This document shows, piece after piece, positions 7,154-9,265 of a stretch of 9,265 nt of DNA. Every line of letters begins with the position of its first letter. The stretch's first letter is position 1. The position numbers were made by a program, and so were the translations under genes. Origin of the DNA: Gammaproteobacteria bacterium (GTDB taxonomy: Bacteria; Pseudomonadota; Gammaproteobacteria; DAOWEP01); NCBI GenBank assembly GCA_030638455.1, contig DAOWEP010000104.1:1-9265 (forward strand). Reading direction: 5' to 3'. The notes below the pieces were generated by a model. It ran no database searches. It had not been told where the DNA came from and saw nothing but the letters and a program-made list of their open reading frames with translations.

Positions 7154-8077
7154 TTAAGCTATCCGCTCCAGGTCAGCTTTAACAGCATTCACTGAGTTAT
7201 TGAATGCCGAAATTTCCTCAGGGTTCAGTGGCAGCTCTATTACTCTTTCCAGGCCACCTTCCCCAAGTACCGCAGGTACACCCATCGCAATATCTTTTTG
7301 ATCATATTCACCATTCAGAATGGCAACACAAGGGATTATGCTTTTACGGTCATGCACAATGGCATCTACCATTTCAGTGATTGCGGCAGCTGGCGCTCCA
7401 TAAGCACTACTGTTTTTCTTCAGAGAAAGAATTTCAGCGCCTCCATTTCTGGTTCTATCCACAATGCGGTCAATCGTTTCTGCATCAAGGAAATGATCAA
7501 GGGGTATTCCACGGATACTGGTATAACGAGGGAGTGGTACCATAGTGTCCCCATGCCCACCCAGCACCATGGTAGAAATATCTCTTGCGGAAAAACCTGT
7601 CTCCATCGCCACAAATGCAGCCATTCTTGCAGCATCCAGAGCACCTGATAGTCCAATTATCCTGTTTCTATCGCAGCCGCTTAGTTTCCATGCATGGTGT
7701 GTCATGATATCCACCGGGTTGCTGACGATGATCATCATGGCATCTGGTGACACTTTTTTTATGTCATTTACTATTGAGGTGGTAATGCTCAGGTTTGCAT
7801 CCAGCACATCAGAGCGAGACATGCCCGGTTTGCGCGGCATGCCTGCAGTTATAATTACGATATTGGATCCTTCAAGTATTTCAGGACTGGTGCTTCCGGT
7901 TAGCCGGGTATCAAAGCCATGCATGGCGGCAGATTCCTGTATGTCCAGTGCTGCACCCTCAGCGGCCCCTTCACGCAGGTCCAGTAAGGACACCTGATGA
8001 GCAAGTTCACGGATGGCCAGCATTTGAGCGGTAGTTTCGCCTACTCTTCCTGCACCTACTATACCGATTTTCTTCAT
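7154..8077 (-). CDS. mdh: Malate dehydrogenase, NAD-dependent, LDH-like type
   Basis: The enzyme interconverts malate and oxaloacetate with NAD in the TCA cycle, in the cytoplasm. The 307 residues begin M-K-K-I-G-I-V-G-A-G. The Rossmann motif G8-x-G10-x-x-G13 and D33 at the end of the second strand point to NAD rather than NADP. The substrate loop reads M-P-R82-K-P-G-M-S-R88; arginine at 82 (rather than the Gln of lactate dehydrogenases) indicates malate/oxaloacetate specificity. N120-P-V-D, the D148-x-x-R151 pair and catalytic H175 in G-G-H-G-D-T are all present. Overall it resembles the LDH-like MDH group more than the E. coli type. The frame stays open to a GTG at 8161, but the ATG at 8077 has an ideal AGGAG 5 nt upstream and gives the family N-terminus. 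The upstream gene is the nuclease, 181 nt away; a separate promoter is likely. Confidence 0.96.
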   Translation of the reverse strand: MKKIGIVGAGRVGETTAQMLAIRELAHQVSLLDLREGAAEGAALDIQESAAMHGFDTRLTGSTSPEILEGSNIVIITAGMPRKPGMSRSDVLDANLSITTSIVNDIKKVSPDAMMIIVSNPVDIMTHHAWKLSGCDRNRIIGLSGALDAARMAAFVAMETGFSARDISTMVLGGHGDTMVPLPRYTSIRGIPLDHFLDAETIDRIVDRTRNGGAEILSLKKNSSAYGAPAAAITEMVDAIVHDRKSIIPCVAILNGEYDQKDIAMGVPAVLGEGGLERVIELPLNPEEISAFNNSVNAVKADLERIA

Positions 8078-8082
8078 ATCTG

Positions 8083-8087
8083 CTCCT
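8083..8087 (-). promoter_or_regulatory. Ribosome binding site of mdh
   Basis: AGGAG on the minus strand, 5 nt before the ATG at 8077. It decides the start in favour of M-K-K-I-G-I-V-G-A-G over the 28-codon upstream extension, whose GTG at 8161 has no such site. Confidence 0.85.
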
Positions 8088-8099
8088 GTCGTAATTGCT

Positions 8100-8161
8100 A
8101 TATCGAGCACCGTATATTTTACTTTTATATCTGTTGGCAGATTTTGACAGATATCGAGCAC
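8100..8161. repeat. Pair of 11-bp direct repeats upstream of mdh
   Basis: ATATCGAGCAC occurs at 8100-8110 and again at 8151-8161 (GTGCTCGATAT on the mdh strand). The copies are exactly 51 bp apart, about five helical turns. They flank the inverted repeat, and the second copy overlaps its right arm. This could be a paired regulator site or the trace of a small duplication. Confidence 0.5.
8127..8154. repeat. Perfect 8-bp inverted repeat in the mdh leader
   Basis: ATATCTGT (8127-8134) and ACAGATAT (8147-8154) form a perfect inverted repeat with a 12-nt centre. On the minus strand a -10-like TATAAA (8129-8124) overlaps one arm. A poor -35 (CTGTCA, 8150-8145, spacing 15) overlaps the other. The repeat therefore could be an operator across the mdh promoter, about 40 nt upstream of the likely leader. 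The repeat is read directly; the operator role is inferred. Confidence 0.5.
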
Positions 8162-8239
8162 ATTGTCAGCGCAGTTTGTTTAAATACTTATTCCATGAAG
8201 GGTTATGCGGTTAGCAAATAACGGTGCCCATGCATGTGA

Positions 8240-8260
8240 AACAAAAATATAGTTTTTGTT
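8240..8260 (-). terminator. Weak AT-rich hairpin at the end of the nuclease gene
   Basis: On the minus strand AACAAAAA, a 5-nt loop and TTTTTGTT form a perfect 8-bp inverted repeat that overlaps the nuclease stop codon. The stem has only one G-C pair, so it would be a weak terminator at best, though T-rich on both strands. It is the only hairpin between the nuclease and mdh. Confidence 0.3.
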
Positions 8261-9080
8261 ATATATCCTGTATTACTTCCAGAGCGGCCGGGTGGCGTAT
8301 TTGCATACGGAGCTCCCCTTTATATGAATATAACCACCCACGCGAGATAATTGTTTTTCCTATCAGGGTTTCAGGGTTCATTTGTTGAAAGTAGGATAAA
8401 TCCTTTCGATCGATTCGTAGAGCCATTTTACCTGTCAGGTTAAGCCAGACTGATTTTTTACTGTGGCCTATACGCACTACTTTACCACGAATCAGACGAA
8501 AACCCCTCTGAGCATTCTTGAGTGTACTGGATTCGATTGGTTGATAGGATGGAAGTGACCAGATGCCGAGTTTAGCTACCTGAGCACGTTTTTCTGCTGC
8601 CTTATAGCAAGAGAGCTGCCAGATATTAGGGGGGACAGTCAGGACTGTTGCCAGTCCTTTTTCCAGTAGCCATTCTGAAATACTAACACCGTTATTTAAA
8701 TACAGATGCGCAAGAAGACGATAGTATTTATCTTTCTTTTGTACGTCATATCTTAATTTGACCTGGTTATTGTGCTGATGCAAAAGCTGGGTTAATTGTT
8801 TTTTCGCCTCCCATGAATATGGCTGTGGTTTCTGACCGTCATGACCAAGTTCAGGGGTATTAATGCCAATCAGGCGCAATTTTTCATCTGTTTCCAGCCT
8901 TATGGTATCACCATCGTGAATAGATTTTACCTTTGCAGACAGGTCGAAGTGATTTGTATTGCAGGAGGCATATGAAGAGGAGATGCCTGCAATAGTTGAT
9001 AGTAATAAAGTGGAGAGTAGTAATAAGGAAGATGCAGGGAATGTATAAAAGTTCTTTACCAGCAAAATATTTCTTACCAT
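8259..9080 (-). CDS. Exported thermonuclease-family (SNase fold) protein with C-terminal OB-like domain
   Basis: Probably a secreted or periplasmic nuclease. The 273 residues start with a Sec signal peptide: basic N-region, hydrophobic core at about 16-33, and probable cleavage after A38 (S-Y-A). The following cysteine lacks a proper lipobox. The SNase domain (about 47-175) shows V-K-S-I-H-D56-G-D58-T, L-R69-L-I-G-I-N74-T75-P-E77 and Y-Y-R121-L-L-A. By family alignment D58, R69, T75, E77 and R121 match the staphylococcal nuclease calcium-binding and catalytic residues D21, R35, T41, E43 and R87. N74 sits where that enzyme has D40. After K173 and L-G-I-W, residues about 190-270 form a beta-rich segment (R-G-K-V-V-R-I-G, M-A-L-R-I, I-S-R-G-W-L, M-Q-I-R-H-P-A-A-L) that looks like an OB fold. 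ATG 9080 is preceded by GGGGAG at 5 nt; the frame continues to a TTG at 9164 that would run through the terminator, so is rejected. Confidence 0.9.
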   Translation of the reverse strand: MVRNILLVKNFYTFPASSLLLLSTLLLSTIAGISSSYASCNTNHFDLSAKVKSIHDGDTIRLETDEKLRLIGINTPELGHDGQKPQPYSWEAKKQLTQLLHQHNNQVKLRYDVQKKDKYYRLLAHLYLNNGVSISEWLLEKGLATVLTVPPNIWQLSCYKAAEKRAQVAKLGIWSLPSYQPIESSTLKNAQRGFRLIRGKVVRIGHSKKSVWLNLTGKMALRIDRKDLSYFQQMNPETLIGKTIISRGWLYSYKGELRMQIRHPAALEVIQDI

Positions 9081-9085
9081 AAAAA

Positions 9086-9091
9086 CTCCCC
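9086..9091 (-). promoter_or_regulatory. Ribosome binding site of the nuclease gene
   Basis: GGGGAG on the minus strand, 5 nt before the ATG at 9080. It begins only about 2 nt after the T-tract of the rpmE terminator and fixes the start inside the longer open frame. Confidence 0.8.
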
Positions 9092-9092
9092 A

Positions 9093-9128
9093 CAAAAAAA
9101 GGCGCCTGTTTCGGGCGCCTCTTTTTTT
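9093..9128. terminator. Bidirectional intrinsic terminator after rpmE
   Basis: A 7-bp GC-rich stem AGGCGCC (9100-9106) / GGCGCCT (9114-9120) encloses a 7-nt loop. It is flanked by seven A (9094-9100) and seven T (9122-9128), giving a U-tract on either strand. On the minus strand it ends rpmE, 48 nt after the stop codon. Confidence 0.85.
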
Positions 9129-9176
9129 GGTGATGAGTGCTTTTCTGCCATAGGCAGTAGACAATTGATCTTGGAA

Positions 9177-9265
9177 TCAGGTTTTCTTTCCATACTTGCG
9201 GCGGAATTTATCAACGCGTCCTGCAGTATCAACAATCTTTTGTTTTCCCGTGAAAAAAGGATGAC
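9177..9265 (-). CDS. rpmE: Ribosomal protein L31, C-terminal end (5' end outside window)
   Basis: Component of the large ribosomal subunit. The visible 28 codons read H-P-F-F-T-G-K-Q-K-I-V-D-T-A-G-R-V-D-K-F, then R-R-K-Y-G-K-K-T and a TGA. They closely match the end of E. coli L31 (C-H-P-F-F-T-G-K-Q-...-G-R-V-D-R-F). The two bases left at the window edge (GT) are compatible with the cysteine codon that precedes H-P-F in zinc-binding L31. An intrinsic terminator follows at 9093-9128. Confidence 0.95.
   Translation of the reverse strand, partial: HPFFTGKQKIVDTAGRVDKFRRKYGKKT

Noticed and set aside
8078..8161. A 28-residue N-terminal extension of malate dehydrogenase starting at a GTG at 8161
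   Set aside because: No ribosome site precedes it, while the ATG at 8077 has AGGAG at 5 nt and starts exactly at the family's Rossmann strand.
9145..9157. CTGCC-ATA-GGCAG hairpin between rpmE and its terminator
   Set aside because: Only 5 bp with no T-tract on either side; the adjacent 9093-9128 hairpin is the real terminator.
9081..9164. A 28-residue extension of the nuclease from a TTG at 9164
   Set aside because: It would translate through the rpmE terminator hairpin and place basic residues far ahead of the signal peptide; the ATG at 9080 has a strong ribosome site.
1..9265. Search for defence systems, mobile elements, CRISPR arrays, tRNAs or frameshifted genes
   Set aside because: All long frames are accounted for by intact core genes with tight spacing; no transposase, integrase, repeat array or RNA gene was recognised.

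Overview
The window reads as a chromosomal core region of a gammaproteobacterium. The evidence is a complete pilM-N-O-P run plus the start of pilQ, divergent from a class A penicillin-binding protein of the PBP1A (ponA/mrcA) type, with rpmE and a secreted thermonuclease-like gene further along. From memory this is close to the ponA-pilMNOPQ / nuclease-rpmE-priA neighbourhood of Pseudomonas. Base composition looks moderately AT-leaning, so it is not a high-GC pseudomonad, and I do not name a genus. I see no mobile element, CRISPR array, tRNA, rRNA or broken gene.

Left part (1-3514, minus strand): a compact type IV pilus operon, transcribed pilM > pilN > pilO > pilP > pilQ, with 0-20 nt between genes. 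PilM (actin-like, cytoplasmic), PilN and PilO (inner-membrane, coiled-coil) and PilP (lipoprotein) form the alignment complex that joins the cytoplasmic pilus machinery to the outer-membrane secretin PilQ. Only the first 214 codons of pilQ lie in the window. A near-consensus sigma70 promoter sits in front of pilM.

Middle (3515-7109, plus strand): a 332-bp AT-rich divergent spacer, then ponA (bifunctional peptidoglycan glycosyltransferase/transpeptidase). After 125 bp follows a gene for a conserved protein of unknown function with a faint nucleotidyltransferase-like motif.

Right part (7110-9265, minus strand): rpmE (ribosomal protein L31, only the 3' end present), a strong bidirectional hairpin terminator, an exported staphylococcal-nuclease-fold protein, and an LDH-type malate dehydrogenase (mdh) converging on the unknown gene. 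Translation starts of pilN, mdh and the nuclease were moved inward from the longest open frame, because the internal ATGs have clear Shine-Dalgarno sequences or match the family N-terminus.

The window is mostly ordinary core genome and I found no convincing new system. The points most worth a second look are the repeat-rich leader of mdh, the nuclease gene placed immediately behind the rpmE terminator, the lone CxxC pair in PBP1A, and the unknown gene after ponA.
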